A stretch of DNA of 64,000 bases from Todiramphus chloris collaris (GCA_025345505.1 JANVCC010000106.1:11787902-11851901), one strand, 5' to 3'. Shown: positions 46,752-59,602, counted from the first letter of the stretch. Program-made: numbers and translations. The notes: generated from the letters alone by a model not told the origin.

Positions 46752-49298
46752 CAAGTTGGTGCATGAGTATCATGTATGCTTTTTATAGTGCAACTCAGTC
46801 TTCACTCAAATTTCTTTTCACTTCATGTTTTAAACTAACTTTTTTTGAGCGTATCATAAGGACTATTTGACTTGATGAAACACTAGAAGCCAAAATCCAC
46901 CCACAGTTTTCCAGAGCTTTGGGATATCTTCAAATGGCTGTCAGTTTCTGGAGAAAGGGAGCATTAGATCAACTGAGATCTGTGCATCTTCTCTGCCTTT
47001 GAGGCTGAATGGATCAGGAAAGAAGATAAAAATTACTCTCATAGGCCACTGTGGATGCTTTCCAAGTCAGATATCACATAAAGAAATAGTGCACTGATTT
47101 CTGCCATGCCCTGTTCCTTAGTGAAATACATTTTTCAAAAATGTTATTGAACCTGTTAAACTGGATGTCCAATTTTGACACATCTAAGCAATGGAGCAGT
47201 GGATATTACTGAGGTATTTGTGTCCGACCACAATTTGCATGGCTTCTTCACAATTATATAGCTAGGAGGTTTTGTGACTGAAAAGCTGAAATTCTGAACT
47301 TTAGAGTAGGAGCATGAAGAGCAGAAGTCCTACATCAATAAGCCACTACCACCCACTCCTCTTGGAACACAACGGGTATTTGCTGCTGTATCTAAATACG
47401 GAAGCAAGTGTGCTGTGGAACAAGGTTAGTTTGTTAAAACTGTGTTTAGTTTTTATGTACATATTTTTATGATTGCTGCAGAGAACTTCACCCTGTCAGG
47501 CTGGTCACTGTCTCAGTTCTTGCTGTTTCCTCAATAGTGTAAAGTTTGATCCAGTCAACTCTAGCTCTGACATCTCTCTTGTTTACCTGTAAGGCATCAT
47601 GCACACCTAGGATATGATCCGATTAATAAATATTAGTAGTAACTGCAATTAGAAGCAGTTATTATGAAATCACAAAGCCACTGATTATAGCACAAGCTTC
47701 CATTTAAGCATTTGCATACATGAGTACAAAAGCATTTTTCTTTTCTTGTTTTCATTGGTTTCAGTTGTTTACATTCAACTTTATTAGTAGATAGTGACTA
47801 TTTTACTGTACTGTGAAAACGTTGGGTTACGCATTTACTTTATCTTGGACTCATACAAATAGTGTACAGGATCTTCTGATAATTAGGCAAATTTAGAACA
47901 TCTTATAGAATTCTTTATAAGAGCTCTTCCAATTGAGGTAGAACACTCACACCACTGACTGACTCCTTTAAACAACCGGTATGAATCAGAAAATTCCATA
48001 GTCTTCAAATGTCCAAGTACGGAGTACTTACATTATTTTTAGAAATAAGATATAGACTCTTAGATGTATGAATGCTTTTTAAATGTATCTGGTCTGAGTA
48101 CTTGCATTATTTTTAGAAATAAGATACAGACTCTTAGATGTATGAATGCTTTTTAAATTTTCACTAAACATGCTATTATATGCAAGCTTTGTGTCCTTAT
48201 ATGGCAGTGATTAATATTAACATTTGAAGTATGTGACATAGGTTTAAGTACTCTTAAGTAAGTTTTGCTTTTAGTAAAAGTACTTATACTGGAAATTAAC
48301 CTGGAACTAAGTATATATTTGAACCTTATGAGCATATGAACCAAAAAAATTAACTCTGTGCTTACCAATAAAATGATCCTTGTGGGTCAAACCTGAGGCA
48401 TGGAGAAGAGCACAGTAGGAGCTTATGATAGAGCTTTTTTATGCTGTAATTATGCAGGGAATAAGTGGAAATCTTTAATCTTTAAATGATATTGTCTTGG
48501 TTTTTCTTAGGTAAGATTTGAGGAGCACTGGTCTAAGTCATGACTTCAAAAAAAAGTAACTTGAAACACAGTAGTTTCCTCTAAGCTTGGACTGCAGTGT
48601 AAGCCCAAAACAATAGGTGCACTTTGACACAGTCAGTTAATGTGAAACTCAGAATTAAGATCAAGACTAAGCAAGTTGCAGGTTAGAAATGGGTTGAAAA
48701 TTTCTCTAACCCTTTTCCAAAGTATTTTGCTGATACAATGACTGGCTGTTGTTATATATTCCTCACCTGGAGTTACAGGTGTCACTTAATGGGATCATGG
48801 TTAGACCTAAAATAATGGCTGTGTCAAATTACAGGAGTGTAACCACAGGGGAGGAAATCAGCAGTGGCAGAAGATTGCAGCTTGTCTCTTAAATCAGATA
48901 AAATGTCCTTTGCAATGTTAATAATTTAAGAGTCTATCTGTGTTTAAACGTTTGGGAAATGCTAGAGCCCCTATATATAATTTTAGGATAAATTGTTTGT
49001 TATTTATGTTTCCCTTGAACTGTCAGTAGTCACTAATACATGTATGCTGATTTGTATCCCATCTTGCCAATTGGAAGAGGTGTTTTGATAAACTCAGTGA
49101 GGCTTTAGCCCTTTGAACTGGAGAAGTGTAATTTAGTTTATGCGATTTGTGTTCTGATGGGGGAGTTTTGGCCTCTTCACGCTGCAGCCCTTCACACTAG
49201 ACAGCCATTTCCTGTTAAACACACAGAAAATCATGACCTGCCCACTCTCTGAGATAGAGAAGTGCACTGATAATGGACATTCCTATGTTGTACAGTGC
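46752..49298. other. unique DNA with one local duplication, no gene seen
   Basis: No recognisable gene or transposon. The only structure is the 74-bp tandem duplication at 48022-48158. Confidence 0.6.
48022..48158. repeat. 74-bp tandem duplication
   Basis: GAGTACTT[A/G]CATTATTTT onwards: copy 1 is 48022-48095 and copy 2 is 48096-48158. Sixty-three aligned bases carry two differences by eye. It looks like a recent replication or repair duplication. Confidence 0.92.
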
Positions 49299-49876
49299 TG
49301 TGGTGGTTCGACCTTGGCTGGATGCCAGTTGCCCACCAAGCCACTCTATCACTTCCCCCTCCTCTTTTCAGCTGAACCAGCGGGAAGAAAATAAGATGAA
49401 GCTCGTGGTCTAAGACAAAAGCAGTTTAGTGAAGAAGCAAAGCAATGCTGCATGCAGAAGCAAAAGAAAACAAAGATTTATTCTCTACTTCCCATCAAGT
49501 AGGCGATGCCTGTCCCTTTTCAGGAAGTAGGGCTCCAAATGAATAGTGATTGCTCTGGAGGACAAGCTGATGCCCTTCTCCTCCCCCCACCTCCTTTGCC
49601 TAGCTTTTATAGTTCAGCTGACATCATATGGTATGGAATATCCCTTTGGTCAGTTTGGGTCAGCTGTCCCAGGTGTGTCCCCTCTCAAGATCTCGTCCAC
49701 TCCATCCCACTGCAGGGGGAATGTTGGAAAAACAACCTTGCTGCTGTGCGAGCCCTGGTCAGCAGTAGCCACAACACGGGTGTATTATCAGCACCTTTCC
49801 AGCTCTCAATGCAAAGCACATCACTGTGAGGGCTGCTATGTGGAAAATTAACTCCAGCTCAGTCAGACACAATACA
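49299..49876 (-). repeat. 3' LTR of the second ERVL-like element
   Basis: A 578-bp LTR starting TGTGGTGGTTCGACC on the plus strand and ending CACAATACA. Minus-strand motifs are TATAAAAG (49604-49611) and AATAAA (49477-49482). It is a relative of the solo LTR at 23470-23928. The flank before it (AGTGC) has no partner because the other end of the element is missing. Confidence 0.9.
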
Positions 49877-51351
49877 ATCTCCACCACTTATTCCATACCA
49901 TTTGCATCATGCTCAGACATTATATCTAATTCAAATCACTGAAATTCCTTCTTATCAACACTAACATCTTAATCTGCATACTCTAAAACCATCTTTATAC
50001 CCAACATACAGATCAATACATTCTCAGCTACTATCCCCAGTCCTTTAACAGGTAGATATTATTCCCCTATTCACATGGTTTTTCTCTATTCCTCCAGATG
50101 TTCACAAACAGGTGATGACTTGAGCCCCATCTGTTGGGATGGATGTTCGGGACAGGAGAAACAGAATTCTTGATTGTTGGGCACCAACACTGGCTAGGTT
50201 TGGGTCATCATTACACTCATACAATTCTTTGCAAAAACGACTCTTCACTGCACCTCCTGGAACATACAACTCACATGACAGATTTTTACTTTTCTCCTAA
50301 GGTTAACTCTCCTTCAGATATACACCAGGTCTCCCCATCCTCCCACATTACCACATACATCCAGTTCCTTGAGCAAAGACAATCCCACAAAAATGGGTTT
50401 GCCCTTTCCCAAGGGAGGATTGACCCACACTTCCCCAGCCACTTCCCTGTGTGCACTACAGGTTTTGTTTGGGCTGGAACAGGACAGTTAACTGCTGTCA
50501 ACCAGACAAGTGGCTTCTGCTAAATTTATATCCCAGTACTTCCATCCCCCATTGCCCAGTGGTCTCAACATAGATTTTAGCAGTCCATTATATCTTTCAA
50601 TCTTTCCAGAGGCTTCTGGGTGATATGGGATGTGATACCCACTCAATGCCATGTCTCTTCACCCAGGAGTTTATAAGGTTATTTTGGAAATGTGTCCCAT
50701 TGCCTGATTCGATCCTTTCAGGAGTACCATGTCACCACAAAATTTGCCTTTCAAGGCCTAAGATGGTATTTTGGGCAGTGTCATGATCTACAGGGTATGT
50801 TTTGAGCCAACCAGTAGTTACTTCCACCATGGTGAAGCGCTTGCCTTCGTATGTTTGGTGGCAGTAGTCCTATGTAGACAATTTGCCAGCCCTTGCCATA
50901 TCAAAAACCCAGCCATTGGCCTCTATTCCAGGGGGACTTTACTTTTGTGGCTCACTTGATTGCAGCACGTTCCACATTTCTGAATGACCTCTGTGGTGGC
51001 CTCTACGAGCCCATCTGTATGCTGCATCTCTCCCTAGATGTCCCGATGTTTCATGGGCCCATTGAGATACAAATAGATTGCCCTTACACTCCCAGTCCAG
51101 ATCCAGCTGAGCTACTTCAAACTTGGCAGTCTTCTCTACCTGGTCATTGATTTGCTGTTCTTCAGTGGCATGGATTTTGGGCACATGAGCATCTACATGA
51201 CACACCTTTAGATCTATATTTTCCACTCCGGTAGCGATGTCCTACCACAATGCAGCAGCCCAGATGGGTTTACCTCTGCACTGCCAATTGGCCATCTTCC
51301 ACTCCTGCAGCCACCCTCACAAAGCATTAGCCACCATCCAGGAGTCAGTGT
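49877..51351 (-). pseudogene. integrase and RNase H remnants of the second element
   Basis: Decayed pol. Near 51140-51226 is CHVDAHVPKIHATEE (late RNase H), then HETSGHLGRD (integrase HHCC start). Further on, minus-strand reading gives WQIVYIG where the first catalytic Asp belongs (Val here, near 50880). ESGNGTH stands in place of an SDNGTH block (Gly for the second Asp, near 50710), while the Glu of GKIERYNG is kept (near 50600). The C-terminal WEDGET and ELTLGEK are at 50286-50501. Two of three catalytic acids are lost, and stops and frame changes are frequent. Confidence 0.83.
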
Positions 51352-52517
51352 AGAATCACAGAATCATAGAATAGAATAGTTTCAGCTGCAAGAGACCTTC
51401 AGTATCATTAAGTCCAACCTTATTCCTAGCCCTATCAAAAACCACTAAACCATGTCCCTAAGCACAACATCTAACCGCCTCTTAAACACTTCCAGGGATG
51501 GTGACTCCACCACCTCCCTGGGCAGGCCATTCCAATGCCTGAAAACCCTTTCTGTAAAAAAATGTTCCTAATATCCAGCCTGAACCTCCCCTGGTTCAAC
51601 TTCAGGCCATTTCCTCTTGTTCTGTCACTTGTCACCACGGAGAACAGACCAACTCCTGCCTTGCTACAACTTCCCTTCAGGTAGCTCTAGAGGGCAATAA
51701 GGTCTCCCCTCAGCCTCCTCTTCTCAAGGCTAAACAGCCCCAGATCCTTCAGCCTTTCCTCATAAGAGACATGCTCCAAACCCTTCACCAGCTTTGTAGC
51801 CTGCCTCTGTATCCTCTCCAGCACCTCAATGTCCTTCTTGTAGAGAGGGGCCCAAAACTGGACACCGTATTCGAGGTGTGGCCTCACCAAAGTTGAGTAC
51901 AGAGGAACGATCACCTCCCTGCTCCTGCTGACCACACCATTCCTGATCCAGGCCAGGATGCCCTTGGCCTTCTTGGCCACCTGGGCACACTGCTGGCTCA
52001 TGGTCAGGTGACCATCAATCAACACCCGCAGGTCCTTCTCTGCCTGGCATCTCTCCAGCCACTCCTCCCCAAGCCTGTAGCACTGCTGAGGGTTCTTGTG
52101 GCCCAAGTACAGGACCCGGCATTTGGCCTTATTGAAACTCCTGAAATTGGCCTTGGCCCAGCAATCCAGCCTATCTAGATCCCTTTGTAGAGTTTCCTGA
52201 CCCTGAAGCAGATCGACACTTCCACCTAGCTTGGTGTCATCTGAAAATTTAGCAAGGGTGCACTCTATCTTCTTATTCAAATCATCAGTGAAGATGTTAA
52301 ACAGGAGTGGCCCCAGCACTGAGCCCTGTGGGACACCAGTTTTGACTACTGGCAGCCAACTGGATTTAATTCCATTGACCACAACTCTTTGGACTCATCC
52401 ATCTATCCAGTTTTTCACCTGGGAAAGTGTATGCCTATCCAAGCAAAGATCAGTCACTTTCTGTAATAGACCACTGTGGAAAATGGTGTCAAACACCTTA
52501 CTAAAGTCAAGATAGAA
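51352..52517 (-). mobile_element. CR1 LINE nested in the second ERVL-like element
   Basis: Minus-strand CR1 of about 1.17 kb. Its 3' tail (complement of ATTCTATGATTCTGTG) abuts the ERV TDSW codons at 51351, and its 5' end stops in the RT palm A region near 52517. About 14 bp not present in the first provirus lie at the right junction, perhaps filler. It is the close sister of the copy at 39056-40115. Confidence 0.92.
51687..52382 (-). pseudogene. CR1 ORF2 reverse transcriptase fragment (231 codons open)
   Basis: The longest uninterrupted CR1 coding block here. It starts within RT at [19 protein letters not shown] and contains FSDDTKLGG with the catalytic Asp pair kept (Ser instead of the usual Ala before it). 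It runs through [36 protein letters not shown] and [19 protein letters not shown]. The N-terminal half of ORF2 is absent. The intact frame and close sister copy suggest a fairly recent insertion. Confidence 0.9.
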
Positions 52518-52615
52518 GAGATAGAAGATAGAGATTGAACACTGGCGACTTTTCTTATTCAGCAATCTCTAGGGCTGGTTGGATTGCCTTCACATATGCA
52601 AATTGTACACTGTAA

Positions 52616-53155
52616 AAAGGATTTTTAAGTTTTTGCTTTAGTCCAAACACACACTGAAATACTGCTGCATTGTGTCCTCAGAAAGGGTGTGTCTCATGTA
52701 ACTTTATAGACAAGATACTTTAAATACAGTTGTTTAAGACCTTTTATCCAAGACAATATATACACACAATTTTGTCAAAACATGGGAACTTTTCATTTGA
52801 TGATTCTGTAGGGGACTGTCTGTTAACTTCAAAAGAGAATTGTCACACTTCCATAAAAAGAGATCAGGGCAGTGCTTACAAAACTATGTATATAATTTGT
52901 AACTGTAAAATGGTATGTGATTGTCCTCCTTCTGTATGAAGTCAGCATGGTTCTTACATCTTGCACCATCCAAAAATCTAAATTTTGTCAAACAATTACA
53001 GATTTCATCTAATACTTACATAGATGAAATTAAATACCAATTCTAAAACTACAAAATTAATCATGACAGCATTGTGGAAGTTTGGAGCTAGACAGAGTCT
53101 TCATTTCTGGTTTTGATATGACCTATCATATCAAAAGAATAAGTAAAGGTTATGA
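52616..53155. other. unassigned DNA between ERV remnant and CR1
   Basis: Similarity to the ERVL-like element fades near 52615. The rest shows nothing recognisable and may be decayed ERV or host DNA. Confidence 0.5.
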
Positions 53156-54433
53156 AGAGTAGCCAGCATGGATATACTAAAGGGAAGTCATGTCTGATTA
53201 ACCTGATAGCCTTTTATGTTGGTGTGACTGAATGGGTAGATGCAGGGAGAGCAGTGGATGTGGTATATCTCAACTTCAGCAAGGCTTTTGATACTGTTTA
53301 CCGTAATATTCTTGTGGGTAAGCTCAGGAAGTGTGGGTTAGAATAGCAGACAGTGAGATGGGTTGAGAGCTGTCTGAACAGTAGAGTTCAGAGGGATCAG
53401 TGATGCTGACTGATCAGTGATCAGTGGTGCAGAGTCCAGCTGGTGACCTGTAAGTAGTGCTGTTCGCCAGGGGTCAGTTCTGGGTCCAGTCTTATTCAGC
53501 ATCTTCTTCAATGACCTGGATGAAGGGAGAGAGTGTACCCTCAGCAAGGTTGCTGATGATACAAAACTGTGGGGAGTGGCTGAGACACCGGAAGGCTGTG
53601 CTGCCATCCAGTGAGGTCTGGACAGACTGGAGAGCTGGGCAAAGGCAAACCTAACAAAGTTCAACAAGGATAAGTGTAGAGTCCTACACCTGGGGAGGAA
53701 CAACACCATGTACCGGTTACTGGTTAGGGGTAGGCCCACTGGAAAGCAGCCTCATCGAGAGGGACCTTGGCGTCCTGGTGGACAATAAGTTATCCATGGA
53801 ACAGCAATGTGCCCTTGTGGCCAGGAAGGCCAAGAGTATCCTGGGGTGCATAAAGAAGAGTGTGTCCAACAGGTCAAGGGAGGTTCTTCTCACCCTCTAC
53901 TCTGCACTAGTGAGACAACATCTGGAACACTGTGTTCAGTTCTAGTCTCCCTAGTTCAAGAGGGACATGGAAATACTAGAGAGAGTCCAATGGTAAGCTA
54001 CAGAGATGATTAAGGGACTGAAAGATCTCTCTTATGAACAAAAACTGAGAGCCCTGGGGCTGTTTAGCCTGGAAAAGAGAAGACTGAGAGGGGATCTTAT
54101 CAATGTTTACAAATATCTGAAGGGTGGGTGTCAAGTAGAAGGGGCCAGTCTCTTTTCCATGGTGCCCTGTGATAGGACGAGAGGTAATGGTTGCAAGCAA
54201 AAACACAGCAAGTTCCACCTCAACATGAGGAAAAATTTCCTCACTGTGAGAGTGACAGAGTACTGCAACAGGCTGCTCAGAGAGGTTGTGGAGACTCCTC
54301 CTCTGGAGACATTCAAGACCCACCTGGACCCTGTGTGGTATGCCCTAGGTGTTCTTGTGCTGGCAGGGGGTTTGGACTTGATGATCTCCATAGGTCCCTT
54401 CCAACCCCTACCATTCTATGATCATTCTGATCA
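53156..54433 (+). mobile_element. CR1 LINE, 5'-truncated, plus strand
   Basis: About 1.28 kb. It begins in RT at SQHGYTKGKSCLINLIAFY (53161 onward) and runs through the palm and C-terminus to a 3' UTR with GATGATCTCCATAGGTCCCTT and CATTCTATGATCATTCT. The tail is slightly degenerate compared with the clean octamer repeats elsewhere. It is head-on to the CR1 at 51352-52517 with about 640 bp between them. Confidence 0.93.
53161..54325 (+). pseudogene. CR1 ORF2 RT fragment, broken
   Basis: Readable blocks are VDVVYLNFSKAFDTVYRNIL (53257-53316, palm A), then a region with a stop (TAG at 53344-53346) and a local triplication of GATCAGTG near 53395-53425. Next comes VADDTKLWG (Asp pair kept, first residue Val). 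The C-terminal frame at 54006-54325 has [19 protein letters not shown] and INVYKYLKGGC. Several stops and frame changes separate these, so it is inactive. Confidence 0.88.
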
Positions 54434-56994
54434 TGCTAACACAACCAGGTTCTTTCCTTGAGAAGCAAGTTCATCTTATACTGACATAATGTGCCTATTT
54501 TAGTTTTTTGTTTTAACTTAAGAGTCTCAACAAACTGTGGAACAGAGGTGTATTGTGATGTGAATGAGAGTTGGTATATAAGCTGGAGCAAGACCAGGAG
54601 ACAGGACAGGATGCCAGGAAGCTCCAGAGAGGCAGGGCTCACTAAAGAGACAGGAGGCTGTGCTGGTAGGGGTTGCAGAATGCATGTTCCTTCAAGGGCT
54701 GAGGGAACTAGAAATTAATAATTTTTTTTTTTCCCCTTTTACAGTATATTTTACTAATTTCTTTCTTCTATTAGTTCTCCATGCTACAAGTCCATGGCAT
54801 GTTACTGAGTCTAGTGCTTACTGACAGGCATAATTTGTTTACAATAGACCAGAACAAATTGTTGTATTTAAGCAAGCTAGGAAACAGGAAAGATTGTTTT
54901 AGATCTGGAGTCACGCTCCTCAAATAAAGTGTACTGCCAACAGCAAATACTATGCAAATACCCTCTATCATTTCTTGTTTTTAATATTCACAGATCCTTT
55001 CCTATTGAGTGGGTCTGTTTCCCCAGCTGCAGGGTTGCATTAAGGACTTCTGCTGTTGCATTTGGAAGAGAATGGTCTGGAAACAAGTGTTAGCAGAGTT
55101 TAGAAGTAGAGGTCAGACTGACCTTTCCCTATGTCTGAGTGCTCTCCTTGCTCCAATGCACTGTCAAAGCAGTAATTGAATGGATCTAACAGTGAATAAT
55201 AGGAAATGAATCATGCTTGTTTAATTTTTTTTAAACTCTCAACCAGACTAAAAAGAAATTGCATGTATTGCCTTTTTTCCTTTCTCCTGTGTTTCTGCTT
55301 TCCATGATTACTATGACAGGGAATAAAAATAAAAAAGATGAAGGCATACTTCTAAGCTCCTGCTCTGCATGCTGCACATCAGAATCATGGCAGCCCCACC
55401 CAAGGAAATGCTGTGCATCATCAGGAACATATGCATGCAGTTGTGCATGTAGGTGTGCAGGGCAGGTGATTACATAACACTGTCTTCCTGTTCTTGAAAT
55501 GATATTGACCATTCCAAAGCCACTGCAAAGTAATTTGGTACCGTAGATAGTGCAAAACAGGTATTTTTCTATTAGGTCTGACCTGATGTTAGTGAAAGAG
55601 ACAGGGAGAAAGAGAAGATTGATTTAGTCTCTGTGTGTCTGCCATACGCTCAGGGAGAATTAGTCTGCATCTGCTACGTGGCAGAGCTTGAAGGATGTAG
55701 AGCTTGTAGAGTGATGGGCAGGAAAGGGTGAAGGCTGTAAAACCATTTCTTTAGGAACCCAATGCAACATATAGCACTGAAGGGTTAATATAATATTATT
55801 TGTGCTACTGCTGTTTACTAAATCCCTTAGGATGGTCATGCTTATCTTTATGACTATTTAGAGTGTTTCTAGAATTATTGAGAATTTATTGCATGCTTAA
55901 GGGCTGTATTGCAGACAGCAGTAAGAGCTGATGTGATCAAACATGTGATGTTACCTTGAATTTTCAAACTTCTGCTTACATTTTTTCATGTAAAAGTTTC
56001 ATTAAAGTCAATGGAAACTATAGATCTTCATGTCTGCAAGCCAGTATTGAAATCTTCAGGAGTATATACGTTTTAGCCAGAAAAAGGAATTTGTTCCATG
56101 AATGCTGGACCAGCATGCTTGAAATAAGCAAAGTAGGAAGGAATCATCAAATACAGTTTGAGCTGGGTACTATGGTGACAAGGATGGCACAAATGCTTCA
56201 ATTCAAATAATTAGCTAGTTGCAAAGCTCCTGGAATATGCAATGCTTTTCCAGATAAATAAAGCTTTTAAGGAGAAATAGCTAAAAACCCAACTGTTACT
56301 GGGATTATTAAAAGGTCTGTCATCAGTGGTGAGCTCTGAATATTAACCCATGCATTTGCTCTTAAATAATTCAATGTATAAATGAAACATGGAGCCAGGT
56401 GTGTCAGTAGCAGCCTTCTGGACTAGTACTGTCAATAGATTCATATTTGAATCTACAAGAAGGGAGTTCATTACTTGCTGAGGTTGATGCCATTTTGTGG
56501 TCTGTGCCTACAGAGCAGCTCAATATTAGTTATATCCACATTAATAATACTGCTGTTATGGGAAAGATTTCCTTCCAGTAGTTTGTTGACATAGGGCCAT
56601 TTTCAAGAGCAGTCCACTTGAAATTGCATGCTGAGCTGAAGTCAGTAAGGTAAAAATCAGACAATAGTTTGGTCTTTCAAGTTGTCCAGTTTACCCTTTA
56701 TTTTTCTTGTTCCATCTGAAATAGGAAGACAATGAAAGAATCATGGTATCTAACTGATGGGAGTTTGAAAGTCTTGAGGATTTCTTTCCTTAGCAGGGAG
56801 AAATCTTTTTAATGTTATACAGCATAGTTTTAAAAATGATGATTTTATTTTTTTATAGTGCTATGATACTTTTCAAAGTAGATATGTGTAAGCTTTGAAA
56901 GGGTAGGATCTCACAGAATCACTTCATTTGGTGTTTTTTTTGATTACTTAAATAAGCCTTGTGCCACCCTCACAACAACTTCACTGGGGAAACT
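54434..56994. other. unique DNA, no gene supported
   Basis: A purine-rich, relatively GC-rich patch at about 54575-54715 starts with TATATAAG (54575-54582) and is otherwise unlike its surroundings. I cannot assign it. The rest shows no gene or transposon. Confidence 0.5.
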
Positions 56995-57517
56995 GCAACT
57001 CGACTACTGTGTTCATTTTTGAGCCCCTCACTACAAGAAGGACACTGAGGTGCTGGAGCATGTCCAAAGAAGGGCAGTGAAGCTGGTGAAGGGTCTGGAG
57101 AACTAGCCTTATGAGGAGCAGCTGAGCAAATTGGGTTGTTTATCCTGGAGAAAAAGGAGGTTCTGAGGAGACCTTTTCACTATTCACAACTTCCCTGAAA
57201 GAAGGCTGTAGCGAGGTGGGGGCTGGTCTGTTCTCCCATGTAGCAAATGATATGACAAGAGGAAACAGCCTCGAGTTGCACCAGGGGAGGTTTAGATTGG
57301 ATAATAGGAAAAATTTCTTCATGGAAAGGGTTGTAAAACATTGGACCAGGATGCCCAGAGAGGCAGTGAAGTCACCATCCATAATGGAATTTAGAAGATG
57401 TGTAGTTATGGTGCTGAGAGATATGGTTTTGTTGTGGACATGGCAGTGCTGGGTTAACAGTTGGACTTGATGATCTTAAACGTCTCTTCCTAACAAAATA
57501 ATTCTATAATTACTGAG
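56995..57517 (+). mobile_element. CR1 LINE, C-terminal/3' fragment, plus strand
   Basis: About 520 bp matching the ORF2 C-terminus (LHYKKDTEVLEHVQRRAVKLVKG-like reading in pieces, frame 57216-57470) and 3' UTR, to AATAATTCTATAATTACTG, a degraded tail. It is of the same subfamily type as the outer copy at 38662, judging by shared MERVV/MEGVV and DMVL-like blocks. Stops break the frame. Confidence 0.85.
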
Positions 57518-59602
57518 GTCACACCTTGATTAGGGCAGGTCTAAACACCATGGTGCTAAACCATTACAAGCTTTGCACTGACAAGAATGGCAAAAACAAA
57601 GGCGAGTGCACTGGGCTATTTCTGGAGTCCAAAGTAGTTCGGATATCTTTCTATTTAGTGCTACATGTATGAAGGGAAATGGTACCTATTGAAAACAGCT
57701 GAAATCTGACTCATTATTCATTAGATGTGACAGTAGCTTTGTTTCATCTCAAATTTCTGCCGAGTTCCTAGACATTTAGTAACTGTTACCAGGCTTCCTT
57801 TTGAACATAAAAACAGGGAGAGAGAGAGGGTGTGTTTGTATAGATATAAATAAATAAAATGCATGAGAATGTATTAATTTTCTCATTTCATACACATCTG
57901 TAATTAATGATGGCATTTCTTATAGACTTTATGTCTATGATGGCTTTTTTGTAGTCAAGGTTTATGTCAGAAAATTGTCACGTCCTGAAAGGATAAAAAT
58001 CTAGTTGAATTTCCTCAAAGTGCAGTGGGTAGATGTTAGGAACTTGCAAGTTGATGGGTAACTGATGTTTCTGGTGAAGCACTCTAAGGGTAATATGTAA
58101 TCTGTAAAAGAATAGAGTGGAAAATGGGGAGGGAACAGCATGGAGAAGGATACTGCTCCGAGTTTGAACTAATAGACTATCAGTAGTGTTGCTGGAAATT
58201 TTCTCACAGGAGTGACACAGCATGAACAGTCTAGCAGGAAAATACCCAGAATTTTGTGTGAACTGGGAAAAGTGCAGTGGCTGGTAGGAAAACTCAAAAG
58301 AGTACATAGTCAATGTCAAAAGTAAGAGACTATGTCACAGTGTTGACAGAATGGAAACGAAACAGCAAACAGTAAAAATGTGAAGACAAGGGCAACAACT
58401 TTTTGACTAAGATTGTAAAGTACCTGGGAAAGAGAATGGAACTCCTGTGCTTCAGCCAGAGGAGAGGGAATGAAAGAACGACTGTATGAGAAAAATAACG
58501 GAGGGCAGATTAGCATTAGGGCAGCTCAGAAATGTTAAGGCTTATCTGCAGTAAAATGTCTTATTAGAATATGCCAGTTTGCTTAATGTAATTTTATAAG
58601 CATGTATCATTTTGGAAAATGAGTTTTCTTACAGTCATATTCTAGTCAAAATGGCAAGCAGAATTTTTTCAGAATGGCCCTTCCCAAGATGATGGGAGGT
58701 GCAGGCTCAAATCATTGTTCTGTTGGACTCCCCCAAGTTCTATTAATTCTTATTGTGTGCAGTATATTGAGACAGACTTGAAATGGCATTTAGTCTCCTC
58801 AATATGTTCAACTGTGTATTTTGTCTGTGTTCCAATGCCTCATTTTGCATTAGAAAAGGAAGAAGTAAGATGACCTTTATGTAGACAGTGAGTTTGCAAT
58901 TCCTTTCTAACTTAAAATATGATAGTGCTCCTCAGTGATATTTATACTTGGAATTTGAAGAAAGGAAATGTAGAATAACTTGGCTGGCACCATAATTATC
59001 AGAGATATGTAGTTTGTGAAGGAAAGAAGCAAAGCTGAAATTGGAATTTTAGAAGTCTGTTAAGGACTTTGACACCTTAATCTGCTTAGTGAGCTACTGG
59101 CAAGTAAGTACACAATTGAATCTTTTTTAGTTTAGATGACAAGATTTGAAATGAAGTAATCATATTTCACTCACAACTGAATTTTAGTGCTACTTCAGAA
59201 GGAAAGGATTAATTTTAAATGCTTTCCTGGATATTAATTTCCTTTAAACTGGAAATTGCTATAATCAAAATGAAGACTCTTGACAGTGAATTTAAATATT
59301 CATCTTCTGTTTTTCACCATAACTTTGTTTAATGGACAGACACAGTTAATTGGAGAAAAGCCATTCTATTTCCTCACAGGAAATGAAAGCAATTTATGTA
59401 TGAAAATTTCAGCCTGTGTGGTGAATGAAGGCTAAACTACATACTATGCTCTGAAATGGTACCTCATGATTGTTTCTCACAATTTAGTGTATGGAAGTGT
59501 AAGACTTAAGATAGATTGCGTGAACTATATGAGCAGACCGTGAAGAAGATTTATTCTTATTATTCAATTTAGATTTCATTTTTGAAAGTGAAAGAATAAA
59601 AA
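57518..59602. other. unique DNA, no gene supported
   Basis: Frames up to 113 codons (57978-58319, minus) match nothing I recognise. No transposon or RNA gene seen. Confidence 0.55.

Larger units (their letters stand above)
49299..52615 (-). mobile_element. second ERVL-like element, partial, split by CR1
   Basis: Minus-strand remnant with 3' LTR (49299-49876), polypurine tract, integrase and late RNase H. A CR1 (51352 to about 52517) interrupts it exactly after the TDSW segment of RNase H. The RNase H region resumes at about 52518-52615, aligning with 20220-20305 of the first provirus. Beyond that I lose similarity; RT, protease, gag and the 5' LTR are not seen. Its pol is related to, but well diverged from, the first provirus, and its LTR is of a different family. 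Confidence 0.85.
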
